Of a stretch of 41,757 bases of DNA, positions 24,350 to 33,504 are shown piece after piece. The position numbers and the translations under genes were made by a program. This DNA comes from Oscillospiraceae bacterium (GTDB taxonomy: Bacteria; Bacillota; Clostridia; Oscillospirales; Acutalibacteraceae). Where the stretch lies: NCBI GenBank assembly GCA_015065975.1, contig SVPG01000017.1:1-41757 (forward strand). The letters are read 5' to 3'. The notes under the pieces were generated by a model. The model was not told the DNA's origin. It was given only the letters and a program-made list of their open reading frames with translations, and ran no database searches. Position 1 is the stretch's first letter. Every line of letters begins with the position of its first letter.

Positions 24350-25936
24350 TTAAGAAGAATAGACCTCTTCATAAAGTCCGCTGCCGATAATCTGCGTGTA
24401 GCAGTATTCGGTCAGCCTTGAGCAGCATTTGTAAAGACCGTTTTCGTCCAGTTTCTGAGGAGCGCCGCTCGTCAGTACGACAACGCCGCTCTTTTCGTTG
24501 TCAACATACGATGCGAGAGCAAGCATACCGCTTGAATTGCCCGTGTGATAGTATATCTCGCGTCCGCCGTAGATATCGGTCTTGCGGCGCAGTGTTATGC
24601 ACTGGTCAAAACCGGATTTCGAGCAGTACACCGTCTCCATTTCCTTTACCCTTTCGGGGGACATGTAGTACACGCCGTTGTACGAGCCGTCATTGACAAG
24701 GATCGAGAGCAACTTTGCAAAATCCTTCGCGCTTGAGACATAGCTGCCCGCGAAATGCTGATAGTTTTTGATGTCTCCCGGTGTTGATGAATAGTAGACT
24801 TTTCTTTCAAGAGGGTTTTCCGTAACGGACGGGCTTGAATACAGCAGCCCGAAATCGTCGCCTTCGATTTGTCTGACGTTATATGATGCGTTCATACCGA
24901 GCGGTGCAAAATATGATTTCATGAATTTGGCTATGGTCATATCGGAGCCGAGCTCGATGATGGTGCCTGCCATTCTGTAACCGACGTTGCTGTAGGAATA
25001 ACTTCCTGAATCGCCGGGCTTGTTGTATGTATAGCTTTTGTAAAGATGCAGAACATGCATCAGATTTTTGTGATCAAGGGTATTTGACATACTTGAGGTA
25101 TGGGTGAGAAAATGACGCAGGGTGATAGGGGTATCCTCGTAGCGCGGATTGCGTGTAAGTTTTCCCAGATATTCGCTGACGTCCGTGTCGAGATCGATAT
25201 ATCCGAGATCGCACATGGACATCGCGCTGATGCCGAGAACGACCTTCGAGAGGGAAGCAACGCGATATTTTGTATCGGCCGTCACGGGACGTCGGGAGGC
25301 GGTGTTTGCATAACCGTACTGGAAGGTGTAAGCAACGCGACCGTTTTCGATAATGGCTATCTGAATGCCTCTGCCGCCGTGCTTCTGACACAGAGCGGTG
25401 AGCTCCTGACCGTATTTTGTGTCGGTGATGTCGTATGCCGAGCCGTCGGTCGGTACAGTGACGAGCGGATCGGTCAGAGTCGTATCGGGTGAGAGGGCAG
25501 ATGTGAAGATCCAGCCCGTGTCAAGCCCGAGCCTTACCTGAGAAAGCTCGCCGCCCGTTCTGATGAGGATCGTTTCGTCGCCCGACGAAAGCGAACCGAT
25601 GACAGGCGAGTTTTCGTCACATTCGGAGAATACGGGTGTTGCAAATCGGACGGTCGTGCGGGTCCAGCCCGACCACTCTACAGGGTCCGAGGCCGATACG
25701 GCATCGGAGGACGATACTGCACTGCCTGAGGCTGATGGTGTGATAGGTGCGTCTTCCGAAACGCAGGTGCTGCAGGAGAAGAGCACGACTGCAAGTATCG
25801 ACATAGCGAGAAGTACTCCGCCGACGGTCATGACGGGGACAGAGGGCGGAAATTTTATTTTATCGAAAAAATCAGCGAAGAAGGTTTTGACTTTTGAGAG
25901 AAAATCCTTCTGCGATCCTTTTTCTGATGAGATCAT
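24350..25936 (-). CDS. Membrane-anchored serine hydrolase (beta-lactamase/PBP4* family) with SH3-like domain
   Basis: 528 residues. A short cytoplasmic tail, one membrane helix at about 34-54, a Ser/Asp-rich linker, an SH3b-like beta region at about 88-148 (TTVRFATPVFSECDENSPVI to GWIFTSAL), and then the class C beta-lactamase/D-Ala-D-Ala carboxypeptidase fold. Active-site motifs are S228-L-S-K231 in RVASLSKVV, Y315-S-N317 and HTG in YYHTGNSSG. The anchor and SH3b-like part suggest a wall-associated esterase or peptidase rather than a secreted lactamase. The start is ATG at 25936 with AAAGGAC. It lies 22 bases after the histidine kinase stop, in the same operon. Confidence 0.9.
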   Translation of the reverse strand: MISSEKGSQKDFLSKVKTFFADFFDKIKFPPSVPVMTVGGVLLAMSILAVVLFSCSTCVSEDAPITPSASGSAVSSSDAVSASDPVEWSGWTRTTVRFATPVFSECDENSPVIGSLSSGDETILIRTGGELSQVRLGLDTGWIFTSALSPDTTLTDPLVTVPTDGSAYDITDTKYGQELTALCQKHGGRGIQIAIIENGRVAYTFQYGYANTASRRPVTADTKYRVASLSKVVLGISAMSMCDLGYIDLDTDVSEYLGKLTRNPRYEDTPITLRHFLTHTSSMSNTLDHKNLMHVLHLYKSYTYNKPGDSGSYSYSNVGYRMAGTIIELGSDMTIAKFMKSYFAPLGMNASYNVRQIEGDDFGLLYSSPSVTENPLERKVYYSSTPGDIKNYQHFAGSYVSSAKDFAKLLSILVNDGSYNGVYYMSPERVKEMETVYCSKSGFDQCITLRRKTDIYGGREIYYHTGNSSGMLALASYVDNEKSGVVVLTSGAPQKLDENGLYKCCSRLTEYCYTQIIGSGLYEEVYSS

Positions 25937-25958
25937 GTTATCAGTCCTTTGAACAGTG

Positions 25959-28900
25959 TCAGTCGAAAACTATCTTTTCGCAGGGAAGCTGTCTGAGCAG
26001 CAGAGCGTCGAGCTCGTGCGGATCGATCGGCTTGGATATGTAGTCGTTGAGACCGTGTGATATGAACATTTCGCGTCCGCCGACTATCGCGTTTGCGGTC
26101 AGTGCGACGACGGGCAGGGAAAGATATTCCTCGCCGAGCTCGCGTATCATGGCTGTTGCTTCAATACCGCCGATATCGGGCATCATGTGATCCATGAAAA
26201 TGATGTCGTAGCGGTTCTGCCGTGCAAGCTCCACCGCCGACAGAGCGTTTGAGGCGCTGTCGCAGGTCATTCCGTACTTTTTGAGCACTCCGACCGCAAC
26301 GAGAAGGTTTATTGCGTTGTCGTCGACGACCAGAGCGCGCACGTCGGGTGCCTTGAAGGTGCCGGTAGAACGCTTTGCGGCGTCGGTCGGTTCCTCGGTC
26401 TCACAGCTCTCGTACGGTATGTCGACGATGAAAGTTGTGCCTTTGCCGTAGGTGCTTTCGTAGGTGATCATGCCGCCCATCATCTCGACGATCGATTTGG
26501 TTATCATAAGTCCGAGTCCCGTTCCGCCGACCGAGCGGTTGCGCACGCGGTCGAGCTGCTCGAAAGCGCCGAACAGTCTGTGACTGTCCTCCTCCTTTAT
26601 GCCGATACCCGTGTCGGATACCAGTATGTGAAGGGTGTCGCCGTCGGCCGAAACGTCGAGCGTGACCTGACCTTCGTTTGTGAATTTTATGGCGTTGTTG
26701 AGAAGATTTATGAGAACCTGACGCAGACGCTTGCTGTCGCTGCGCAGAGTTTTCGGAATACCCGCTGAAATCTTCTTTACGAAAAGAAGTCCCTTGTCGG
26801 CAGCGGCAAATCCGATCATGTTGCTGACACCCGATATAAGCTCGGGCAGATCGACCTGAGAGATGTCAAGCTCCATCTTGCCCGCTTCGATTTTCGAAAT
26901 GTCGAGAATGTCGTTGATTATGCCGAGCAGATGAGTGCCCGAGGACTCGACGTTTTTGAGACAGGTTTTTATCTCGTCCATGTTTTCGCTGTCCATTGCA
27001 ATGCGCGACATTCCGAGAACGGCGTTCATCGGAGTGCGTATCTCGTGGCTCATCTGGGAGAGGAAATCGCTCTTTGCTCTGTTGCCCGCCTCGGCCGCTT
27101 CGACAGCCTTGTGCAGATCGGCTTCCATTCTGCCCCTCTTGAGAGCCATACCGAGAACGCCTGCCGCAGTCAGAATAAATCCCGACTCTTCCTTGCTCCA
27201 GCTGAGATGTCCCACTGAACGACCGAACCAGAGCATCGATTTTGTATCCGTTCCGTCGGATATCATCGAAACAACAGAGGGTCCGCTGCAGCCCGGGAAA
27301 AATCTTGCATACGGATCGATGGGGGAAAGGGTCGTGCATTCTCTGCGGCTGCTGATGATTTCTTCGAGCCCGCTGAGCTCGGCGATGGGAATATCGTCCG
27401 TCTGCAGTTCGCTGTCGGAGGTGTGATTGCGCCATGCGAATACGTTCTTCCATACGCCTTCGGTCTCGTCGGCGAGATAGAGAGCGGCACATTGCGCCTC
27501 GAGCAGCCGCGCCGACTCAATAACGGCAAATTTTACGGCATCGCCGATGTTTTCGCTGTATGCACAGGCGATGGATATGTTCATGAGAGTGAGGTTCTGA
27601 TCCGATTCGTATTCGAGCTTTTCCTCAAGCTCGATACTTTCGGTTATGTCGGTGTTCATTCCGACGAGCTTGACGGGCTCACCGTTTTCCCACAGAACCT
27701 TTCCGCGGCATTCGATGTATCTCGTTTCGCCGTCGATAACAACGGGCGAATGTCTGAAATGGAAATATGTGGCCGACGGGTCGGACATGGTCTGAGTTAT
27801 GAGAGTCCTCAGACGGTCGTTGTCTCCCGGGGGGAATATCTGATAGAGAACCTCGTCGGTTATGGGTATCTCGTTGGGACGCAGTCCCCAGAGATGGTAG
27901 CAGCCCTCGTCCCAGACGTGCGTCTTTGTGAGCAGGTCGAGCGACCAGAATCCCGAACGCATCGAAAAAGCGACAACGTCCATGCTGCTGTCTATATGCG
28001 AAGCATCACCCGTGAGTGAAGCTTTGTCTGTTATGTCGGCCATAACGGCGTAGAGAGCGATGTTTTCGCCGCCGCCGCTGATGGTGGAGTAATATGCGTC
28101 AAATCGCCTGTCGCCTATGCTGAGCGTGGCGTTTCCCGAAGTCTGAGAAAACGCCTTCTCGATGTTGGCAAGAGCCTGCTGAGGATAGTTGAGCTCATAG
28201 AGCGAATGACCGATCAGCCTTCGGGGATTGTGAGTTATGGATTCAAGCCCGTTTCCCGAAAGGTCGAGAACATTGAGGTCGCGGTCGAGCATGACCGTGA
28301 CGATGGAGCTGTTGCGGTTGATCGCGTCAAGCTTTGCGGCAAGAGCGAAATCGTTGTTGTTGAGTATGCTCTTGTGAGCGGTGGTCGAAAGATAGCGGCA
28401 CATCGCGGAAAAATAATCGCACAGATGCTGCGGTATTACTCGGTCGTCACGAAAATAGCATACGATGAATTCGTCGGGCAGGATTCGACCGAAAAGACAG
28501 TCGAAAATGCCTCTTCCGCAGAAAAGGTCGCCGAGTGCGGGGTTGTCCGAAAGCTTGATGACCGAGCCCGCGGCACGCGGAAGAAGCTTTTCAGCCTCGA
28601 GAAGAATGTTTCCCGGGAATCTGACGGCAGACTGTCCGTCGCTGGAATATGCCTTGCGCCTTATTCTGTGCCCCGTGCGGTAAAGCTCAACTCCGCCGGC
28701 GGAAAGCGCGTTTCTGATGACCTTGAGGGTGCCGACGACGCTGTGTCCCGCCTGAGGAAGCTCGGCGTCGGTCGATTTCGGCTCGGACAGAGTGATGACT
28801 CTGTAGTCGGTACCGTCGGTCGAGAACTTTGATTCGGAAACGGAAAAATGACCGTCGGACAGCAGTGAGGAGAGGGAAACACCCTCATTCTCGGTCAGAG

Positions 28901-29003
28901 CGTCCGCAGCCTTGTTTGAGTATATGATATTGTCATCGCAGATGACCGCAACGGCGGTGCCCACGTGGTCATAAAGGGAAAAAGGAGAGGTATGTTCCTG
29001 CAA
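25959..29003 (-). CDS. Soluble hybrid sensor histidine kinase (PAS/GAF-HisKA-HATPase-REC)
   Basis: 1,014 residues from a TTG start at 29003, chosen because GGAGG stands 8 bases upstream; a GTG 27 bases earlier has none. There is no membrane helix. The N-terminal half contains PAS-like segments (one at about 10-50, others between 210 and 450, including a PAC-like RYIECRGKVLWENGEPVKLVG) and a GAF-like domain at about 470-620. Then come HisKA with His653 in SHEIRTPMNAVLG, the HATPase with N box INLLNNAIKF, G1 DTGIGI and G2 GTGLGL, and a receiver with Asp938 in IIFMDHMMPDIGG and the Lys in ISKPIDP. It probably senses an intracellular signal and passes phosphate to an unseen Hpt or regulator. No response regulator gene is adjacent. 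Confidence 0.93.
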   Translation of the reverse strand: MQEHTSPFSLYDHVGTAVAVICDDNIIYSNKAADALTENEGVSLSSLLSDGHFSVSESKFSTDGTDYRVITLSEPKSTDAELPQAGHSVVGTLKVIRNALSAGGVELYRTGHRIRRKAYSSDGQSAVRFPGNILLEAEKLLPRAAGSVIKLSDNPALGDLFCGRGIFDCLFGRILPDEFIVCYFRDDRVIPQHLCDYFSAMCRYLSTTAHKSILNNNDFALAAKLDAINRNSSIVTVMLDRDLNVLDLSGNGLESITHNPRRLIGHSLYELNYPQQALANIEKAFSQTSGNATLSIGDRRFDAYYSTISGGGENIALYAVMADITDKASLTGDASHIDSSMDVVAFSMRSGFWSLDLLTKTHVWDEGCYHLWGLRPNEIPITDEVLYQIFPPGDNDRLRTLITQTMSDPSATYFHFRHSPVVIDGETRYIECRGKVLWENGEPVKLVGMNTDITESIELEEKLEYESDQNLTLMNISIACAYSENIGDAVKFAVIESARLLEAQCAALYLADETEGVWKNVFAWRNHTSDSELQTDDIPIAELSGLEEIISSRRECTTLSPIDPYARFFPGCSGPSVVSMISDGTDTKSMLWFGRSVGHLSWSKEESGFILTAAGVLGMALKRGRMEADLHKAVEAAEAGNRAKSDFLSQMSHEIRTPMNAVLGMSRIAMDSENMDEIKTCLKNVESSGTHLLGIINDILDISKIEAGKMELDISQVDLPELISGVSNMIGFAAADKGLLFVKKISAGIPKTLRSDSKRLRQVLINLLNNAIKFTNEGQVTLDVSADGDTLHILVSDTGIGIKEEDSHRLFGAFEQLDRVRNRSVGGTGLGLMITKSIVEMMGGMITYESTYGKGTTFIVDIPYESCETEEPTDAAKRSTGTFKAPDVRALVVDDNAINLLVAVGVLKKYGMTCDSASNALSAVELARQNRYDIIFMDHMMPDIGGIEATAMIRELGEEYLSLPVVALTANAIVGGREMFISHGLNDYISKPIDPHELDALLLRQLPCEKIVFD

Positions 29004-29043
29004 TGATCTCGCCTCCGCAATCGTATACACATATATACAAAAT

Positions 29044-29072
29044 ATAATAACATATAAATATTATATAATCAA
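29044..29072 (-). promoter_or_regulatory. Promoter of the histidine-kinase operon
   Basis: Minus strand TTGATT (29067-29072), a 17-base spacer and TATTAT (29044-29049) in an AT-rich stretch 41 bases upstream of the TTG start. No internal promoter or terminator is evident in the six genes that follow. Confidence 0.6.
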
Positions 29073-29130
29073 CATAAAATCGCCCGATACGGGTACTTAA
29101 TTTTCGGATTTCAAAGACGCAGGGCGGAGC

Positions 29131-29159
29131 TTGTAAAATATTGCGGCAGGTGCTATACT
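29131..29159 (+). promoter_or_regulatory. Promoter of the pseudouridine synthase gene
   Basis: TTGTAA (29131-29136), a 17-base spacer and TATACT (29154-29159), about 90 bases before the ATG. It is divergent from the histidine-kinase promoter. Confidence 0.6.
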
Positions 29160-29249
29160 GTTTGCGAAAGAATGTCCGTATCCTTAAAAAACACGTGTTC
29201 CGTAAAATTAAGGGTGGATTTAGTGTAATAATGAAACTGAGTGGTAGCA

Positions 29250-29957
29250 ATGGAAAGACTTGATAAATTTATCGCATCACAGACGGGACTTTCGAGAACG
29301 CAGGTGCATGAAAAGCTGCGTGTCGGAGCGGTCAGGGTCAACGGTGCGGTCGAGAGAAAAAAGGACAGAAAGATAGACCCGAACAATGATGCGGTGTGCC
29401 TTGACGGCGAGGAAATATCGTACAGAAAATTCCTTTATATAATGATGAACAAGCCTGCGGGACTTGTATCTGCCAGCCGCGACCCGAAGATGAAAACGGT
29501 CATCGATATCCTTCCTCCCGAGATGAAGAGAAAGGGTCTTTTTCCTGCGGGAAGGCTGGACAGAGATACAACGGGACTGCTGATTATCACCGATGACGGC
29601 GACCTTGCGCACAGAATGCTGGCGCCGGGGAAAGGTGTGTTCAAAAGCTATCTTGCAGCACTCGACGGTCCTGTCGGAGATAGGGAGAAGGAAATGTTCG
29701 CAAAGGGTATTGAGATAGACGGGGGAGAGCTGTGCCTTCCCGCTTATCTCGATATAGCGGAAGACGGAATGAGTGCAGTTATCAGAATCTGCGAAGGCAA
29801 ATATCATCAGGTGAAAAGAATGTTCGAAGCCGTCGGAAGAAGGGTCGTCGCACTCAAAAGGCTTTCGATAGGCGCGCTGCCGCTTGACGAGAGTCTCGGC
29901 GAGGGAGAATGCCGCCTTCTTGACGAGTCCGAGAGAGACAGATTGCTGACAAATTGA
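29250..29957 (+). CDS. RsuA/RluB-family pseudouridine synthase
   Basis: 235 residues. An N-terminal S4 RNA-binding domain (RLDKFIASQTGLSRTQVHEK) is followed by the catalytic domain with YIMMNKPAGLVSA and the signature GRLDRDTTGLLIIT, in which the second Asp of RLDRD is the catalytic residue. KYHQVKRMFEAVGRRVVALK near the C-terminus is typical of the RsuA/RluB/E/F branch, so the target is likely a uridine in 16S or 23S rRNA (RsuA modifies U516 of 16S in E. coli). The ATG at 29250 has only a weak ribosome site; a GTG three codons upstream is possible. No clear terminator follows. Confidence 0.93.
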   Translation: MERLDKFIASQTGLSRTQVHEKLRVGAVRVNGAVERKKDRKIDPNNDAVCLDGEEISYRKFLYIMMNKPAGLVSASRDPKMKTVIDILPPEMKRKGLFPAGRLDRDTTGLLIITDDGDLAHRMLAPGKGVFKSYLAALDGPVGDREKEMFAKGIEIDGGELCLPAYLDIAEDGMSAVIRICEGKYHQVKRMFEAVGRRVVALKRLSIGALPLDESLGEGECRLLDESERDRLLTN

Positions 29958-30076
29958 CGAAAATGTGCATCTGCCGCCTTTGTATCGGTGAAAATAACGG
30001 GCGGTGTAGTGATTTTTAATAATATTAACGATAAAAGTTTGGATATTCTTCAAATGGATATTGAGCGAAAATCTGT

Positions 30077-30150
30077 TATAATAATACGGACGGAATCGAC
30101 TGCTTCGTCGATCCTCATGGGCAGATGCCCGAACGGAAAAGATTTTCCGT
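30077..30150 (+). promoter_or_regulatory. -10 box and three-hairpin leader of the sugar-transporter ATPase
   Basis: TATAAT at 30077-30082 has no good -35 at normal spacing (ATGGAT at 17). The leader then holds three successive short dyads: ATCGAC/GTCGAT (30095-30112), GGGCA/TGCCC (30119-30130) and ACGGAAAA/TTTTCCGT (30133-30150). After the last dyad comes AAAAATTT and the AGGAGG ribosome site about 20 bases on. The role of these structures is unknown; they match no riboswitch class I know. Confidence 0.45.
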
Positions 30151-30181
30151 AAAAATTTCTATTCATAGGAGGAATAACTCT

Positions 30182-31294
30182 ATGGCAAGCGTAACCCTGA
30201 AAGGTATCCAGAAGAGATACGCAGGAAACGTACTCGCAGTTAAGGATTTCAACCTGGAGATCCAGGACAAGGAATTCGTTATCCTTGTTGGTCCTTCCGG
30301 CTGCGGTAAGTCCACAACCCTCAGAATGATCGCAGGTCTCGAGGAGATCTCCGACGGCGAGCTCTACATCGGCGAAACTATCGTTAACGATGTCGCTCCG
30401 AAGGACAGAGACATAGCAATGGTTTTCCAGAACTACGCTCTCTATCCGCACATGACCGTTTTCGACAACATGGCATTCGGTCTCAAGCTCAGAAAGTATC
30501 CGAAGGATGAGATCAAGCGCCGCGTTGAGGAGGCTGCTCAGATCCTCGATATCACTCACCTCCTTCAGAGAAAGCCGAAGGCTCTCTCCGGTGGTCAGCG
30601 TCAGCGTGTCGCTCTCGGCCGTGCTATCGTCCGTGAGCCGCAGGTCTTCCTGCTTGACGAGCCTCTCTCCAACCTCGATGCTAAGCTCCGTGCTCAGATG
30701 AGAACCGAGCTTGCTAAGCTCCACATGAGACTCGGCACCACCTTCATCTATGTTACCCATGACCAGACAGAAGCTATGACCATGGGCGACAGAATCGTTG
30801 TTATGAAGGACGGTCTTATCCAGCAGGTCAACACTCCGCAGTTCCTGTATGACAAGCCCTGCAACATGTTCGTTGCCGGATTCCTTGGCTCTCCCCAGAT
30901 GAACTTCATCGACGTTACTCTCCAGCGCCGCGACAGCGATGTTTACGCTCTGTTCGGCGATTTCTCCATCAAGCTTCCTGCTTCCAAGAACAACCGCGGC
31001 CAGCTCGATGCTTACATCGGCAAAGAGGTCGTTCTCGGCGTTCGTCCGGAGCATGTGCATGATGAGCCTGAGTATCTTGAGAGATATCGTGACAGCACTG
31101 TTGAGGCTGATGTTGAGGTTACCGAGCTTATGGGTAACGAGACTTATCTCTATCTCAACGCTCTCGGCAATCCGATCACTGCTCGTGTTGCTCCTACCTC
31201 TAAGACCAGAGCAGGCGACACAATCAAGGTTGCATTTGTCAACAGCAAGATCCATCTGTTCGACAAGGAGACCTCCCTCACAATCGTTAACTAA
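30182..31294 (+). CDS. Sugar ABC importer ATP-binding protein (MsmX/UgpC type)
   Basis: 370 residues from the ATG at 30182, behind a strong AGGAGG. Motifs: Walker [10 protein letters not shown] at about 38, Q loop [13 protein letters not shown], signature LSGGQRQR, Walker [15 protein letters not shown], switch VTHDQTEAM, and a C-terminal regulatory TOBE part of about 130 residues with LGVRPEHV. This is the MsmX/MsmK/UgpC branch, whose members power carbohydrate importers encoded elsewhere. No permease or binding-protein gene is next to it, which fits a shared ATPase serving several sugar systems. Codon use is extremely biased (ctc, cgt, gct, aag), indicating strong expression. A terminator follows. 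Confidence 0.94.
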   Translation: MASVTLKGIQKRYAGNVLAVKDFNLEIQDKEFVILVGPSGCGKSTTLRMIAGLEEISDGELYIGETIVNDVAPKDRDIAMVFQNYALYPHMTVFDNMAFGLKLRKYPKDEIKRRVEEAAQILDITHLLQRKPKALSGGQRQRVALGRAIVREPQVFLLDEPLSNLDAKLRAQMRTELAKLHMRLGTTFIYVTHDQTEAMTMGDRIVVMKDGLIQQVNTPQFLYDKPCNMFVAGFLGSPQMNFIDVTLQRRDSDVYALFGDFSIKLPASKNNRGQLDAYIGKEVVLGVRPEHVHDEPEYLERYRDSTVEADVEVTELMGNETYLYLNALGNPITARVAPTSKTRAGDTIKVAFVNSKIHLFDKETSLTIVN

Positions 31295-31327
31295 TTTAGC
31301 GATTGCAGGCTGAAAACAAAAAATGAG

Positions 31328-31366
31328 ATCACCCGTCCGTTTCACCAGCGGACGGGTGATATTTTT
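31328..31366 (+). terminator. Terminator of the sugar-ATPase gene
   Basis: ATCACCCGTCCG and CGGACGGGTGAT form a perfect 12-bp stem with a 9-base loop, followed by ATTTTT, 33 bases after the stop codon. Confidence 0.94.
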
Positions 31367-31448
31367 GCGTGCAGACGAAGGGCGAAATCACACGATCATC
31401 ACAAAATCTTACGCGCTGTTTGTATCATTAAAATACCTAAAACTAAAA

Positions 31449-31477
31449 CAAAAGCGGAGCTCGAAGCTCCGCTTTTG
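31449..31477 (-). terminator. Terminator of thrS
   Basis: CAAAAGCGGAGCT and AGCTCCGCTTTTG form a 13-bp stem with a 3-base loop. On the minus strand the right arm ends in TTTTG and continues TTTTAG, 19 bases after the thrS stop. Confidence 0.88.
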
Positions 31478-31496
31478 TTATTATAGAAATTATATA

Positions 31497-33287
31497 TTAG
31501 AATGTGGTCTTGGAACGGGTGGAAATATCACCCATGAGCTTTGTGATGAATTCGTCAACGGGCATTGCGCCGAGGTCGCCCGAAGTTCTTGTTCTGACTG
31601 CGACTGCATTCTCCTCGATCTCCTTGTCGCCGACAACGAGGATATAGGGGAGCTTTTCAGTGCGGGCTTCTCTGATCTTGAAGCCGATCTTCTCGTTTCT
31701 GTCGTCGCACTTGGCTCTTATGCCGAGGTTGCGAAGCTTTTCGACAATGCTGTTTGCGTATTCGTTCTGATTATCCGTGATGGTAAGAACTCTGACCTGT
31801 TCGGGCATGAGCCACGGGGGAAGAGCGCCTGCATACTTTTCAATGATAAGAGCGAGTGTTCTCTCGTAGCAGCCGATGGAGGTTCTGTGGATAACATAGG
31901 GATACTTCTTCTGTCCGTCGGTGTCGACGTATTCCATGCCGAATCTTTCGGCGAGCTGGAAGTCGATCTGAATGGTGATAAGAGTATCTTCTTTGCCGAA
32001 GACGTTCTTTATCTGAATGTCGAGCTTGGGACCGTAGAAAGCAGCCTCGCCGTCCTCTTCCGTGTAATCGATACCGATGTCGTCGAGGATTGTGCGCATG
32101 GTGCCCTGGACAGCCTCCCATTCGCTCTTGTCGCCGATGTATTTTTCCTTGTCGTTTTCGTCCCACTTGGAGAAACGGTAGCTGACATCGTCGTCAAGAC
32201 CGAGGGTTTCGAGCATAAACTGAGCAAGCTCGAGACAGCCTCTGAACTCGTCCTCGAGCTGGTCGGGACGGCAGGCGAGGTGACCTTCGGAAATGGTGAA
32301 CTGACGTACACGGATAAGACCGTGCATCTCGCCGCTTGCCTCGTTGCGGAAGAGGGTGGAGGTTTCGTTATAGCGAAGGGGGAGATCTCTGTAGGAACGC
32401 ATACGATTGAGGTATGCCTGGAACTGGAAGGGGCAGGTCATCGGGCGAAGAGCAAGAATTTCCTCGTTCTCGTCCTCCCACTTTTCGGGATCGCCCATAA
32501 CGAACATACCGTCTCTGTAATGATCCCAGTGACCGCTGATCTTGTAAAGCTCGCGCTTTGCAAGCATCGGGGTCTTTGTCTGGAGATATCCGCGTCTTTC
32601 CTCCTCGTCCTCAACGAAACGCTGGAGAGTACGGATAACCGTTGTACCCTTGGGAAGAATTATGGGAAGTCCCTGTCCGATATAGTCGACGGTCGTGAAA
32701 TATTCAAGCTCACGGCCGAGCTTGTTGTGGTCGCGCTTTTTGGCTTCTTCTCTCTCGGTTATATAAGCCTTGAGTTCCTTCTTGTCGGGGAATGCGTAAA
32801 CGTATACGCGCTGAAGCATCTTGTTCTTCTCGTTTCCGCGCCAGTAAGCACCCGTGACCGACATGAGCTGGAAAGCCCATCTGAGAAGATCGCGGGAATT
32901 CTCAACGTGAGGTCCGCGGCAGAGATCGGTGAAATCATCGCCTGTGAAATACATGGAAATGGTTTCATCCTCGGGCAGCTCTTCAATAAGCTCAACCTTG
33001 TAGGGCTGATCCTTGAAAATCTCAAGAGCTTCCTGTCTCGAAAGCTCGCGGCGCTCGAAGGTCTCCATGCGCTTGATGATCTCGGTCATCTTGTCTGTTA
33101 TTGCAGGAAAATCAGCCTCGGTAAGGGGCTTTTCCGTGTCGAAATCATAATAGAATCCGTTGTCTATTGCCGGACCGATAGCAAGCTTTGTACCCGGGAA
33201 GAGCTCCATGACAGCCTTTGCAAGGATGTGAGAGAGCGAATGACGGGCGATGGCAATGCTTTCGGGAGTTAATTCGCTTTTTGCCAT
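31497..33287 (-). CDS. thrS: Threonyl-tRNA synthetase without TGS domain
   Basis: 596 residues; charges tRNA-Thr with threonine. The protein begins directly with the editing domain: HSLSH at residues 17-21 (HxxxH) and the partner CRGPH near 125. Then comes the class II core with motif 2 FRNEASGEMHG, motif 3 region GCYERTLALI, and the three Zn ligands Cys in RPMTCPFQ, His in SEGHLACRP and His in VIHRTS. The last 100 residues are the anticodon-binding domain (VRVLTITDNQNEYANSIVEK). Usual bacterial ThrRS (about 640 residues) starts with a 60-residue TGS domain that is missing here. RPMTCPFQ replaces the commoner RPMNCPGH. The ATG at 33287 has AAAGGAAC upstream, so the short N-terminus is genuine. 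Confidence 0.96.
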   Translation of the reverse strand: MAKSELTPESIAIARHSLSHILAKAVMELFPGTKLAIGPAIDNGFYYDFDTEKPLTEADFPAITDKMTEIIKRMETFERRELSRQEALEIFKDQPYKVELIEELPEDETISMYFTGDDFTDLCRGPHVENSRDLLRWAFQLMSVTGAYWRGNEKNKMLQRVYVYAFPDKKELKAYITEREEAKKRDHNKLGRELEYFTTVDYIGQGLPIILPKGTTVIRTLQRFVEDEEERRGYLQTKTPMLAKRELYKISGHWDHYRDGMFVMGDPEKWEDENEEILALRPMTCPFQFQAYLNRMRSYRDLPLRYNETSTLFRNEASGEMHGLIRVRQFTISEGHLACRPDQLEDEFRGCLELAQFMLETLGLDDDVSYRFSKWDENDKEKYIGDKSEWEAVQGTMRTILDDIGIDYTEEDGEAAFYGPKLDIQIKNVFGKEDTLITIQIDFQLAERFGMEYVDTDGQKKYPYVIHRTSIGCYERTLALIIEKYAGALPPWLMPEQVRVLTITDNQNEYANSIVEKLRNLGIRAKCDDRNEKIGFKIREARTEKLPYILVVGDKEIEENAVAVRTRTSGDLGAMPVDEFITKLMGDISTRSKTTF

Positions 33288-33330
33288 ATTTGATGTTCCT
33301 TTCTGCGTAAAACGCTTACTGTTTCAAGAT

Positions 33331-33359
33331 ATGATACCACTTGCAGCAGCGATTGTCAA
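33331..33359 (-). promoter_or_regulatory. Promoter of thrS
   Basis: Minus strand TTGACA (33354-33359), a 17-base spacer and TATCAT (33331-33336), 43 bases from the start codon. The expected leader of about 35 bases is too short for a T-box. Confidence 0.82.
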
Positions 33360-33475
33360 CTTTATCTTGAGGCTAAAAATACCTTTGGAATCAAAACAGA
33401 GGGCATATTTATTTAACATCATTAAAAAAATAACCCATTTTTACCTCAAATTTTGTTTTTTGTACATAAAGTCAC

Positions 33476-33504
33476 TTGTTTATATTGTTTAGTTATGGTA
33501 TGAT
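33476..33504 (+). promoter_or_regulatory. Promoter of the giant surface protein gene
   Basis: TTGTTT (33476-33481), a 17-base spacer and TATGAT (33499-33504). The leader of about 60 bases carries a weak hairpin (AATGGG/CCCGTT, 33524-33543) and the ribosome site GGAAAGGAG. Confidence 0.65.

Noticed and set aside
24350-25936. Acquired beta-lactamase resistance gene
   Set aside because: The anchor helix, SH3-like part and operon position fit a resident wall-associated serine hydrolase; nothing suggests mobility or lactam hydrolysis.
31323-33272. A 649-codon open frame on the plus strand opposite thrS, and a 431-codon frame opposite the sugar-ATPase gene (30050-31345)
   Set aside because: Both are mirror frames of strongly biased, clearly recognisable genes.
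33288-33330. T-box riboswitch in front of thrS
   Set aside because: The consensus promoter at 33331-33359 leaves only about 35 bases of leader, and no T-box bulge sequence or antiterminator is seen.
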